The notes under the pieces are model-generated. The model did no database searches, had not been told where the DNA came from, and saw only the letters and a list, made by a program, of their open reading frames with translations. DNA of 23,828 bases. Source: a virus. A program made the position numbers and the translations under genes. This document shows, piece after piece, positions 8,489 to 14,709 of this stretch. Each line of letters begins with the position of its first letter. Positions within the stretch are counted from its first letter, which is position 1. The stretch covers positions 1-23,828 of the IMG/VR virus record IMGVR_UViG_3300007514_000064; one strand, written 5' to 3'.

Positions 8489-8712
8489 GCCAGCGGAAAC
8501 AGTCCAGTTATGCAACCATCAACATAGGATTGCCCTTTTGACAGCGCGTGTTCAGCCGTTTGAGCGATCAGCACTTCTTGCCGGTCCCTGACATCTGGCG
8601 GCAACTGAAGGTAGCCAGTCATCTTCTCAAAAGAATAAATATCAGCCTGGTATTGGCCGCCGCCGGTTGGATTGGTAATAATCAGATGATCTCGATATTC
8701 ATGGATAGCCAT
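8485..8712 (-). CDS. Small conserved-looking hypothetical protein
   Basis: A 75-residue protein beginning MAIHEYRDHLIITNPTGGGQ. The ATG overlaps the upstream stop (TAATG) and the stop overlaps the next start. The first half looks like a small beta-sheet (DHLIITNPTGGGQYQADIYS); the second half is a helix (DRQEVLIAQTAEHALSKGQ) ending in a hydrophobic tail with one Cys. No membrane segment, HTH or known motif was seen and I do not recognise the family. It lies in the stretch between the fibre-like protein and the large terminase, where phages often keep accessory structural genes. Confidence 0.6.
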   Translation of the reverse strand: MAIHEYRDHLIITNPTGGGQYQADIYSFEKMTGYLQLPPDVRDRQEVLIAQTAEHALSKGQSYVDGCITGLFPLA

Positions 8713-9314
8713 TACTCAGAATCGCCGTCTCCTTCTGCTGGCACTAAGGCCAACAATTCAGATTTAGTCTGACTACTGGTATAAGCGATCTCTTCCTGAT
8801 CCAGATAAGCCTTGATCTCAGCCACCGTATTAGATTCGTCAGGCTTGGCTAACTGTTCGGCTTCGGGTTCTGACGGTGGAGCGAAAGTGGCCCAGTGAGC
8901 ATAAGCGATCTTGGCTTTCTCGCCTAGCAGTTCAGCCGCTCGGCCTGTGTTATGCAAATCGATCACCCCTCGCCAGTTGCCAACGTGAGACAGCGTTGGG
9001 GTGCTAACTTCTCTAGTCTCACCCGTATCACGCTCACCATATTCAACATTCTCAACTGCGACTTCTTCAGTAACTGCGTTGCCATCATCGTCCAGCACTA
9101 AGTTACCGTCATCATCCAGCACCGCTTTGGTTTCCATCACTGGATTGCCATCCTCGCCCAGCACTGGCTCACGACTAACCTCGTAAGTCTCCATCACTGG
9201 CAGAGTTTCGGTTACTGTCTTCTTATAATAAGTGCCTTTTTTGATCTGCACCGCACCGCTCGGCAGACACTCGATTGCGTCGATTTGTTCGATTTCTTGT
9301 ATTGTTGTTGCCAT
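8712..9314 (-). CDS. Acidic virion-associated or fibre-accessory protein with C-terminal HeH/LEM-like segment
   Basis: A 200-residue, strongly acidic protein. Residues about 48-85 contain a tandem turn motif: VLGEDGNPV, then VLDDDGNL and VLDDDGNAV in direct 8-residue succession. Such DxDGNxV repeats are common in phage tail-fibre and head accessory proteins. The C-terminus (NTVAEIKAYLDQEEIAYTSS followed by KSELLALV) resembles the HeH/LEM helix-extended-loop-helix domain found at the ends of many small phage structural proteins. It lies 11 nt downstream of the LamG fibre-like gene and a GGAGCAAATAA sequence precedes its ATG. The role (fibre assembly or a minor head protein) is inferred. Confidence 0.6.
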   Translation of the reverse strand: MATTIQEIEQIDAIECLPSGAVQIKKGTYYKKTVTETLPVMETYEVSREPVLGEDGNPVMETKAVLDDDGNLVLDDDGNAVTEEVAVENVEYGERDTGETREVSTPTLSHVGNWRGVIDLHNTGRAAELLGEKAKIAYAHWATFAPPSEPEAEQLAKPDESNTVAEIKAYLDQEEIAYTSSQTKSELLALVPAEGDGDSE

Positions 9315-9325
9315 TTATTTGCTCC

Positions 9326-11002
9326 TTAAACCCTGTAAGTTATACTCCCACCAAAGAGAGTGCTATTGGTAACATCCGCAGCACTAGCACTTTCAACAGC
9401 AGTAACAGTTTTATTGCCAAGGTCTGAATCAGCGACACGAACCATCAAGTCGTCCGTCCCCTGATGTACATAAAGTGAACTCGGCGCACCCCTGTTGGCA
9501 GTTCCCCACCCCCAAGCATATGCAATTACACCCGATTGCCCGTGAGTTCCCGCAGAATCAGAGTTGTACGGCAATCCGCTAATTTTTAGATCGCCAACGC
9601 CAGCAGAGACTCCACTGGCAGCCCACTGAACATAAAAGTCAACAGTTACCAATCGCCCGATTTTTGTATATGTTCCCCAAGCACTTGGGGCAGTTGGGTT
9701 GGAAGTAGTCCCTATAGCAACTGGAGTCCAAGTACCCTCTTCATAATCATCCAGCGTATTAGCATCCGCACTAGCCACCGCTGTAGCAGGGAACTTGATA
9801 CCATTGTTGACTTCAACCACGCCTGTTGCCGTAATTGTGCCGACTTCGTGATTAACGGCTGTAGCCGTACTGGTAGACCCGTTAAGCCCATTACCAGAGG
9901 TGTCTACCCATTGAGTACTGTTGATGCCTGTCGGCAGGTATTCAGCCACGCAACCGAGTTGAACTACTGAGATGTCACTAATATCTAAATTTGTAGTTGT
10001 TCCGTTCTGTCCAAAAAATATAGTATGGGTTGTAGTAGCCGTATACTCATGCGTATGTGTGCCATTTTCGTCAAAAAGAGTCCGATCTTGGTTGTAATCA
10101 TCATCAACAGTTACCCCACCTGATACATAATCCGATATAGTAAAGGTAATTCTATATCGTTTCCCCTTGACTTGATTATCAGGCGTATTGTAAAAAGAAT
10201 AATCGTCTGTTGTCCGGCACTCAGCCTTAGTAGGGTTCGTGGTAGTATTAATCGCCCAACCAGTTTGCTTAGCCCAGTTAGAATCTGGACTATAAGCGCT
10301 GTTTAATGGGTTAGTTACCAAATTCGCCTGACTAGCCCCCGTATACTCATACGACACAGCCTGTCCCGAATAAGCTGCTCTTACTTCGTCGGCTGATAAG
10401 GCACGATTGTGGAGTCGGACTTGACGGATTTCGCCATCCATCCACTTGACAGTGCCAGAACTATCCTCAAAACGCCCAATATTTAAAGGGACACTAGAAT
10501 TAGTTACGCTTCCCTGAACATTTGCAGTTGTTGTAGTACCAACATTAACTCCATCTAAATAAAAATTAACAGTATTGGTCGAACCCCTAGAGAAAGTCAT
10601 CACAGCGTGATGCCACTTCCCGTCTTTGGCTGAAACTACTAAAGATTCTGCATCAACAACACTACTCCCAGAATCTTCAATACTAGAAACAAACTTATCT
10701 TCATTGCCCAGATAAAAGTTCCATCCAGTCCCGTAGGTAGGTTGCCTTTTGTCGAAAAGCGGAGCTCGAACATTTGAAGCCATCGACGTTTTAAACCAGC
10801 AACTAGCAGTAAACCCACCCAGTAACGGTTCCAGTGCTGTGCTGTGTGCTATAGCCACCACATCATCACTACCATCGAACCTGTAACTCGCACCACTCTG
10901 AACATCCGCTACCAACGGACTATCTAACAGTCGATCACCTGAAACCTTGGGCTTGATACCTTCCGAAGATCTATAGAACGGACTAAAATCATGGAATTTC
11001 AT
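9326..11002 (-). CDS. LamG-domain fibre/receptor-binding-like structural protein
   Basis: A 558-residue protein. Residues about 40-215 form a laminin-G/concanavalin-A-like jelly roll: hydrophobic start GGFTASCWFKT, the core GKWHHAVMTFSRGS, FYLDGVNVGT, and the closing IRQVRLHNRALSADEVRAAY. A central Thr/Asn-rich beta region follows. The C-terminal 170 residues (IKFPATAVASADANTLDDYE, then TYTKIGRLVTVDF) match a segment often found at the ends of environmental phage tail-fibre-like proteins. These features fit binding of host surface glycans. GGGGGCTGAG just upstream supports the ATG. It is unusual that the gene lies between the small and large terminase genes. It could instead be a head fibre. 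Confidence 0.75.
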   Translation of the reverse strand: MKFHDFSPFYRSSEGIKPKVSGDRLLDSPLVADVQSGASYRFDGSDDVVAIAHSTALEPLLGGFTASCWFKTSMASNVRAPLFDKRQPTYGTGWNFYLGNEDKFVSSIEDSGSSVVDAESLVVSAKDGKWHHAVMTFSRGSTNTVNFYLDGVNVGTTTTANVQGSVTNSSVPLNIGRFEDSSGTVKWMDGEIRQVRLHNRALSADEVRAAYSGQAVSYEYTGASQANLVTNPLNSAYSPDSNWAKQTGWAINTTTNPTKAECRTTDDYSFYNTPDNQVKGKRYRITFTISDYVSGGVTVDDDYNQDRTLFDENGTHTHEYTATTTHTIFFGQNGTTTNLDISDISVVQLGCVAEYLPTGINSTQWVDTSGNGLNGSTSTATAVNHEVGTITATGVVEVNNGIKFPATAVASADANTLDDYEEGTWTPVAIGTTSNPTAPSAWGTYTKIGRLVTVDFYVQWAASGVSAGVGDLKISGLPYNSDSAGTHGQSGVIAYAWGWGTANRGAPSSLYVHQGTDDLMVRVADSDLGNKTVTAVESASAADVTNSTLFGGSITYRV

Positions 11003-11011
11003 CTCAGCCCC

Positions 11012-11323
11012 CTATGTCGCCACATAGCTAATCTTCTGGGTTCCAGTGGTAGCGAAAGCAAAGACTTTAGCCAGTTGATCGATCTTCAGCGTAACCCCTT
11101 CGCCAGGATTGAGTTCGACGCCATTAGTGGCACTAGTCGAAGATTCCAGCCCAACCCAAACGGTATCAGTATTACTGCTGAGTGCCTTAACTGCCACGCC
11201 GTGATTAACGGTGTTGGTGTTATCAACAATGGCTGACACACTGCTATTAACATCTGCCTGGCCAGAGGTGCCAACCGAGTTGGCTAAAGCCGCTCTAGTG
11301 GCTTCGGTTCTACTCATTTGCAT
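11012..11323 (-). CDS. Small decoration-like structural protein
   Basis: A 103-residue protein. A short N-terminal helix (MSRTEATRAALANS) is followed by a Ser/Thr/Val-rich beta domain (AVKALSSNTDTVWVGLESS) and the turn NPGEGVTLKIDQLAKVFAFA, ending TGTQKISYVAT. That ending is common in small phage beta-sandwich proteins annotated as virion-associated or head decoration proteins. AAGG about 9 nt upstream supports the ATG at 11323; a second ATG two codons on is the alternative. The gene precedes the LamG protein by 9 nt, so they are co-transcribed, and they might attach to the same site on the virion. The specific role is inferred. Confidence 0.6.
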   Translation of the reverse strand: MQMSRTEATRAALANSVGTSGQADVNSSVSAIVDNTNTVNHGVAVKALSSNTDTVWVGLESSTSATNGVELNPGEGVTLKIDQLAKVFAFATTGTQKISYVAT

Positions 11324-11348
11324 AATTCTTATCCTTGGCCATACCCGC

Positions 11349-12503
11349 TTATTGCCCCCGTATGGCTGGGTTTAATTGTTTAATCATCATCATTAACTGA
11401 TAAGGTATTTGCGGCACAACCGCGTTGCCTAATCCTTTAAGTCTGTCCACCCTTGAGGGTACCCCATCAGCCACTCTACCCACGTTGGGTTCAGTTGCCC
11501 AGAAACTTCCGCATTCAGAGGCTTGGTATTCCTTTTCTGTTGAGATTCTGAGCCGTTGCTCTTTGAATCTTGGACTGTCGGAGTCGGCCACATTTTTTCG
11601 GGATGGCGTACTTGATCGTTTAGTGCCTTCCACATTTTCACTGTGCCAGGATTGACCTGCTCTCTCAAGTTCGATAGCTTGGTTCGACCTGCTCTGCTTC
11701 TGGTGGCTTGGCGGGTCAAACTCTCGGCTGATCTTTGGGGCAGATGATCCATCGTGTTTGGCGTGGGCCACAATCCGTTGGGAGTCGGCCACATTTTTTC
11801 TGGGTGGCGTACTTGATCGTTGATCGAGATCGGCATTTTGTTCTTTATTTTCCAATCCATTCGCTCGGCTGAACTCGGCCCTCGCCCGCAATTGGCATCC
11901 GGTGTTCGCCACATTTGCCGGGCTATCTGCTCCTCTAAATTTGAGGGTTTTGCCCCCCCTGACCTCCAAGCCATCCGTTCTGTCATATTTCCGCTCATAG
12001 CTCGAAAGCTCCTCGGCGTGGCCCACAATCCAAACTCGATCTCGTCGGTGCGGGGCATTGACGGCACAAGCTGGTAATACAAACGTTTCTGTTTTGTAAC
12101 CTTGACTTTCCAAGTCAGCGAGACAATCGTCGAGTGCCAAGCTGATGAAACCAGACACATTTTCACCAATGATCCAATTTGGGCGTATCTCTGATATAAT
12201 TCGTAACATTTCTGGCCAGAGATGCCGGTTATCGTCTTGGCCTTTTTGCCGTCCAGCGACTGAGAATGGCTGACAGGGGAACCCGCCGGTGAGAAAATCG
12301 ACATCTGTTGATATTCCATCGTTTTCTAATCTCTCTTTACCAAATTCTCTAATATCATCGTAAATCGGCACGTCAGGCCAATGCTTATTCAAAACTTTTT
12401 GGCAATAGCTATCAATTTCACAGAATGCTGTCGTTTTCAGCCCTGCCCATCGAGCCGCTAACCCGAACCCGCCAATACCACTGAACAGGTCAAGATGATT
12501 CAA
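11349..12503 (-). CDS. dcm: DNA C5-cytosine methyltransferase (Dcm family)
   Basis: A 384-residue enzyme that methylates cytosine at C5 in DNA using AdoMet. It contains motif I DLFSGIGGFG (5-14), motif IV GGFPCQPFS with catalytic Cys77, motif VI ENV (114-116), motif VIII HRRDR (152-156) and motif X GNAVVPQIPYQL (359-370). Start is TTG, overlapping the small terminase stop (TTGA). The stretch between motifs VIII and X, where the target-recognition domain should lie, is polar and repetitive (two copies of TPxRKNVADS, plus VANTG, VAHAKH). This is atypical for a folded recognition domain and coincides with a second long open frame. It is probably an orphan enzyme protecting phage DNA, as no restriction partner is seen. 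Confidence 0.88.
   Translation of the reverse strand: MNHLDLFSGIGGFGLAARWAGLKTTAFCEIDSYCQKVLNKHWPDVPIYDDIREFGKERLENDGISTDVDFLTGGFPCQPFSVAGRQKGQDDNRHLWPEMLRIISEIRPNWIIGENVSGFISLALDDCLADLESQGYKTETFVLPACAVNAPHRRDRVWIVGHAEELSSYERKYDRTDGLEVRGGKTLKFRGADSPANVANTGCQLRARAEFSRANGLENKEQNADLDQRSSTPPRKNVADSQRIVAHAKHDGSSAPKISREFDPPSHQKQSRSNQAIELERAGQSWHSENVEGTKRSSTPSRKNVADSDSPRFKEQRLRISTEKEYQASECGSFWATEPNVGRVADGVPSRVDRLKGLGNAVVPQIPYQLMMMIKQLNPAIRGQ
11429..12319 (-). CDS. Overlapping +1-frame ORF inside dcm with repeated W-P-T-P motifs
   Basis: A 296-codon frame on the same strand lies wholly inside dcm, from about Dcm residue 62 to just before motif X. Its product has the segment MCLVSSAWHSTIVSLTWKVK, then SMPRTDE, a series of W(P/A/R)TP motifs (LWATP, MWRTP, MWPTP twice, LWPTP), and ends NPTWVEWLMGYPQGWTDL. 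From memory, phage proteins with these same features are annotated in databases, some perhaps standing alone; I could not search. Two internal repeats coding NDQVRHPEKMWPTP are identical in this frame though their DNA differs at two sites, one of which changes Dcm. No strong ribosome site precedes the ATG at 12319 or the ATG at 12304. It may be a real overlapping gene or a by-product of Dcm's repeats. Confidence 0.5.
   Translation of the reverse strand: MEYQQMSIFSPAGSPVSHSQSLDGKKAKTITGISGQKCYELYQRYAQIGSLVKMCLVSSAWHSTIVSLTWKVKVTKQKRLYYQLVPSMPRTDEIEFGLWATPRSFRAMSGNMTERMAWRSGGAKPSNLEEQIARQMWRTPDANCGRGPSSAERMDWKIKNKMPISINDQVRHPEKMWPTPNGLWPTPNTMDHLPQRSAESLTRQATRSRAGRTKLSNLREQVNPGTVKMWKALNDQVRHPEKMWPTPTVQDSKSNGSESQQKRNTKPLNAEVSGQLNPTWVEWLMGYPQGWTDLKD
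11581..11620. repeat. 40-bp direct repeat in dcm, copy A
   Basis: This 40-nt segment is repeated at 11782-11821 with 38 of 40 identical bases. It codes TPSRKNVADS in the Dcm frame and RHPEKMWPTP in the overlapping frame. Confidence 0.85.
11782..11821. repeat. 40-bp direct repeat in dcm, copy B
   Basis: The second copy, 201 bp from the first. The two differences give Ser to Pro plus one silent change in the Dcm frame, but two silent changes (His CAT/CAC, Pro CCC/CCA) in the overlapping frame. Confidence 0.85.
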
Positions 12504-12955
12504 TTGTTATTACTCTCTTGAATGCCGATCAGTTGGCATAACCATTTGCTGGTAATGTCAAAAGTCAAGGCTAGCTGACGTAACTCGTTAGCCGCCATTT
12601 CTGCCGCTGGCTGGCCAGCCAAATGATCTAATTTCTTGTTAATCGCGTTATGGAAAGCGCGAGTAGTTTGGTACATGTTCTCAGTGAACTCTTGATTCTC
12701 GGCCTCATGTTGTTCACGAAGTTTTATCATCCGCAACTGGGCTAAATGGAAGTCAAAATCTCTTACCCGCTCTTGCCAGTCGTATTGAGTTGACCATCGG
12801 CCCAAAGTGGTGAACTGGGCTTTTTCTCCGTTCACCTCGAATTTCATCAACTTACGGATCGATCTCGATTGAGGCGGCATATCGCGATAAAGTAAAAAAT
12901 ACTCGAAAGCGCGATCTGACTCTCTACCGATCTTGGCGTCGTAACTGGCTTTCAT
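12500..12955 (-). CDS. Putative terminase small subunit
   Basis: A 151-residue protein. The N-terminal half has the pattern AFEYFLLYRDMPPQSRSIRKL and TLGRWSTQYDWQERVRDFD, which matches a group of phage small-terminase/DNA-binding proteins in which a helix-turn-helix is followed by a W-x-x-R motif. The C-terminal half is a long helix (FHNAINKKLDHLAGQPAAEM) suited to ring oligomerisation. It would recognise the packaging site and load the large subunit. It abuts the endolysin stop (TAAATG) with GGAG 8 nt upstream. It is separated from the large terminase by dcm and the fibre genes. The assignment is by pattern and is moderately secure. Confidence 0.6.
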   Translation of the reverse strand: MKASYDAKIGRESDRAFEYFLLYRDMPPQSRSIRKLMKFEVNGEKAQFTTLGRWSTQYDWQERVRDFDFHLAQLRMIKLREQHEAENQEFTENMYQTTRAFHNAINKKLDHLAGQPAAEMAANELRQLALTFDITSKWLCQLIGIQESNNN

Positions 12956-13600
12956 TTACAATTCTCCGCGTTGCTCCAACTCGGCCCGCAGTTGCTGGCT
13001 ATCGTACTGCTTCAACTCGGTTCGGCCATCATCGGCCAACAAAAAACAGCGTCTCAGCCAACCATACAAAAAAATCTCTTGATCGTTGCGGTTAGGTTCC
13101 TGTCCCTGTTTCCATCGATAGCGGCATCCTTTCAGCACGTTATTGACAAAAAACACCGCCCGTTGCATTGCTAACTCTAACCAAGTAACCCCGCCCACTC
13201 GACGCAAGGCTTCACGACTGGCATTGCCTGGCACACCATCGACGTCCACCCACTGACTCTGATCCGTAGTCGATAACCGATGGTTAATGGCAGCTTGAAG
13301 GCAGCAACCGGCCATACGGGGGCCGCCGTTGATATACATATCGAAATAATAATTCTTTGATTCGTCATCCAGGTCCAAGCTATCGCAACGGGATTCGACA
13401 TACAGTTGCAGATACCAGCCCCTAGCTTCTGTCTGGCTCATTTGCTCTAACAGTTCAGCCGTCATCGAGGCTTCTAGTTTCTGCAAGGTGGCCAAAGTCA
13501 GCCCGAACTTAGTTTCTTTACCTTTGTCCTGGGCAATATTAGTGAAGGCTGTTCCTTCATGCTTAATAATCTGCTGAAATATTCGATCAAACTGATCCAT
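12956..13600 (-). CDS. Endolysin, glycoside hydrolase 108-type lysozyme
   Basis: A 214-residue peptidoglycan hydrolase. The N-terminus has the GH108 catalytic pattern IIKHEGTAFTN with Glu15, followed by GKETKFGLTLATLQ. The aromatic/Asn-rich core YYFDMYINGGPRMAGCCLQA and the C-terminal region LRRVGGVTWLELAMQRAVFF match the peptidoglycan-binding half of these muramidases. No signal peptide is visible, so release needs a holin; candidates lie in the membrane protein cluster at 20.7-23.1 kb. The family mostly occurs in phages of Gram-negative bacteria, which supports the host guess. Start ATG overlaps the VRR-NUC gene by 14 nt and is preceded by GAGG. Confidence 0.85.
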   Translation of the reverse strand: MDQFDRIFQQIIKHEGTAFTNIAQDKGKETKFGLTLATLQKLEASMTAELLEQMSQTEARGWYLQLYVESRCDSLDLDDESKNYYFDMYINGGPRMAGCCLQAAINHRLSTTDQSQWVDVDGVPGNASREALRRVGGVTWLELAMQRAVFFVNNVLKGCRYRWKQGQEPNRNDQEIFLYGWLRRCFLLADDGRTELKQYDSQQLRAELEQRGEL

Positions 13601-13928
13601 CTTTAGCCTCTAAAATGTCGTAAACTTGCCGAACTTCTCTGATTATCAGGTATTGGTAATGCTGGCCCAACTGCTCGACACGGCGTTGAAAATCGGCTTG
13701 CCGATCTGTCTGACGACCTTTGGTTGATTTGCATTCCAGGAAATATGTTTTATCAGGCATAAATAACAAGAAATCAGAAGATCCGACTTTACCGAACCGG
13801 ACGAACCGCTTTTCGGTTTTGATCGCCCCGCTATTATTTTTGATGTATAGGGCTTGACCCCGTTTCTCGTAAATCCGTAACAACCGTTCAACTGCCGTCT
13901 GCAAATGCGATTCTTTGCGATTCTGCAT
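13587..13928 (-). CDS. VRR-NUC domain nuclease
   Basis: A 113-residue, stand-alone PD-(D/E)xK nuclease of the VRR-NUC type. It starts with ESHLQTAVERLLRIY, then KVGSSDFLLFMPDKTYFLECKS with Asp52, Glu65 and Lys67 as the predicted metal-binding triad, followed by DRQADFQRRVEQLGQHY, the usual Q-x-x-F helix. Stand-alone forms are frequent in phages and may cleave branched or structure-specific DNA before packaging. It is the first gene after the terminator at 13934-13961, so it probably heads the late transcription unit. It overlaps the endolysin gene by 14 nt. Confidence 0.85.
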   Translation of the reverse strand: MQNRKESHLQTAVERLLRIYEKRGQALYIKNNSGAIKTEKRFVRFGKVGSSDFLLFMPDKTYFLECKSTKGRQTDRQADFQRRVEQLGQHYQYLIIREVRQVYDILEAKDGSV

Positions 13929-13933
13929 CTCTA

Positions 13934-13961
13934 ATTAAAAGCCCCGATTTGGGTCGGGGCT
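13934..13961 (-). terminator. Rho-independent terminator between replication and late genes
   Basis: AGCCCCGA (on the minus strand) pairs perfectly with TCGGGGCT around a 6-nt loop, followed by TTTAATTAG on the minus strand. It would end transcripts of the replication genes just before the VRR-NUC gene. Confidence 0.75.
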
Positions 13962-14017
13962 ATGAAGGAAGTTGGCATCTCAATTATCTATTTAATGTCA
14001 AGCGGAATCAACAACTA

Positions 14018-14042
14018 CGTTGAAAATGGCTATTTTTCAACG
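14018..14042. promoter_or_regulatory. 9-bp inverted repeat at the end of the replication module
   Basis: CGTTGAAAA and TTTTCAACG flank a 7-nt centre that contains the stop codon of the 88-residue ORF. There is no T-tract, so an operator is as likely as an RNA hairpin. A TTGACA hexamer lies at 14001-13996 on the minus strand, but no good -10 follows it. Confidence 0.45.
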
Positions 14043-14296
14043 TCTGGCAGCCGGTTAAGGTGATACCTGGCGCTTTCAGCCGTAATATCATCACTCAAAA
14101 CGAAGCTGGCCATATCTGCAGCGGCCTGATAGAACGGCCTGTCAGTCGCCACCGACTCGGCACACATATTAAGCACCCATCGCTTAATGTCTGACTTGCT
14201 GGGCTGATCGTGATAAACCAATCGCAACAGTTCCCAAGCCTTACGCTCAGTCAGCAATTGTCGAAGCGAAGTCGAGCTGAGTTCGGGTTTAGTCAT
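14030..14296 (-). CDS. Hypothetical helical protein
   Basis: An 88-residue protein, mostly helical (SLRQLLTERKAWELLRLVYH, SDIKRWVLNMCAES). The segment WELLRLVYHDQPSKSDIKRW could be a small helical bundle or a divergent HTH. There is no membrane segment or metal site, and I do not recognise the family. The ATG overlaps the stop of the AP2-like gene (ATGA), so the pair is translationally coupled and probably acts in DNA metabolism or regulation. It is the last gene before the terminator at 13.95 kb. Confidence 0.6.
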   Translation of the reverse strand: MTKPELSSTSLRQLLTERKAWELLRLVYHDQPSKSDIKRWVLNMCAESVATDRPFYQAAADMASFVLSDDITAESARYHLNRLPDVEK

Positions 14297-14553
14297 TTCT
14301 TTTCTAGTACCGGCACACCTAAATCGTTTTGGACAACCCGATATTTGTGCGGAAAATTCAGCGGTCGTCGTTGGGCTAACACGTCCTCGGCCCCCAAAAC
14401 AGTCAACAAGTGATGATCTGCCGCTTCAGCCGCTTCAACTTCGTCATCGAAAACACCAACATATTGCTGACGCCCGTCGATCCGAATCCGCACTTCCCAT
14501 CGATGCCCGTTTTTGCGTTTCCGTTTCTTGACGTAATTGTATTTCTTTACCAT
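14293..14553 (-). CDS. AP2-like DNA-binding protein
   Basis: An 86-residue basic protein. After a lysine-rich N-terminus (MVKKYNYVKKRKRKNGHRWE) come three beta strands (WEVRIRIDGRQQYVGVF) and an amphipathic helix (DEVEAAEAADHHLLTVLG), ending RRPLNFPHKYR. The strand-strand-strand-helix order and the closing LNFP match AP2 domains, which in phages occur alone or with homing HNH nucleases. No HNH motif is present here. It may bind DNA as a regulator, or be a relic of a homing endonuclease. A GAGAGG lies 13 nt before the ATG, somewhat far. Confidence 0.75.
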   Translation of the reverse strand: MVKKYNYVKKRKRKNGHRWEVRIRIDGRQQYVGVFDDEVEAAEAADHHLLTVLGAEDVLAQRRPLNFPHKYRVVQNDLGVPVLEKK

Positions 14554-14598
14554 AAAACTTGTTGCACCTCTCGGTTCTCCGGTTCCAGGATTGGACTT

Positions 14599-14709
14599 TC
14601 AATTATTTGCTGTTAAATCACTGATTACCGTATGCCCATAATGGATCAACCAGGCTTTGGCTAACTCTTCGCCTTTGGCCCCGATGCTCAAATGCTGGGC
14701 AAACGTCAT
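14599..14709 (-). pseudogene. 36-residue ORF resembling the truncated N-terminus of a phage nuclease-like protein
   Basis: The ATG overlaps the stop of the ParB-Dam gene (ATGA). The product reads MTFAQHLSIGAKGEELAKAW followed by LIHYGHTVISDL and stops after 36 codons. The pattern G-x-x-GE-x-x-A-x-x-W-L-x-x-x-G-x-x-V matches the first helix and strand of restriction-endonuclease-fold proteins (YraN-like and phage proteins beginning similarly). The catalytic part is absent, so this is either a truncated gene or a very short functional peptide. Nothing coding follows in the next 45 nt. Confidence 0.45.

Noticed and set aside
13973-14001. Sigma70 promoter with TTGACA for the late genes
   Set aside because: No acceptable -10 hexamer occurs at 15-19 bp spacing, so it was not listed as a promoter.
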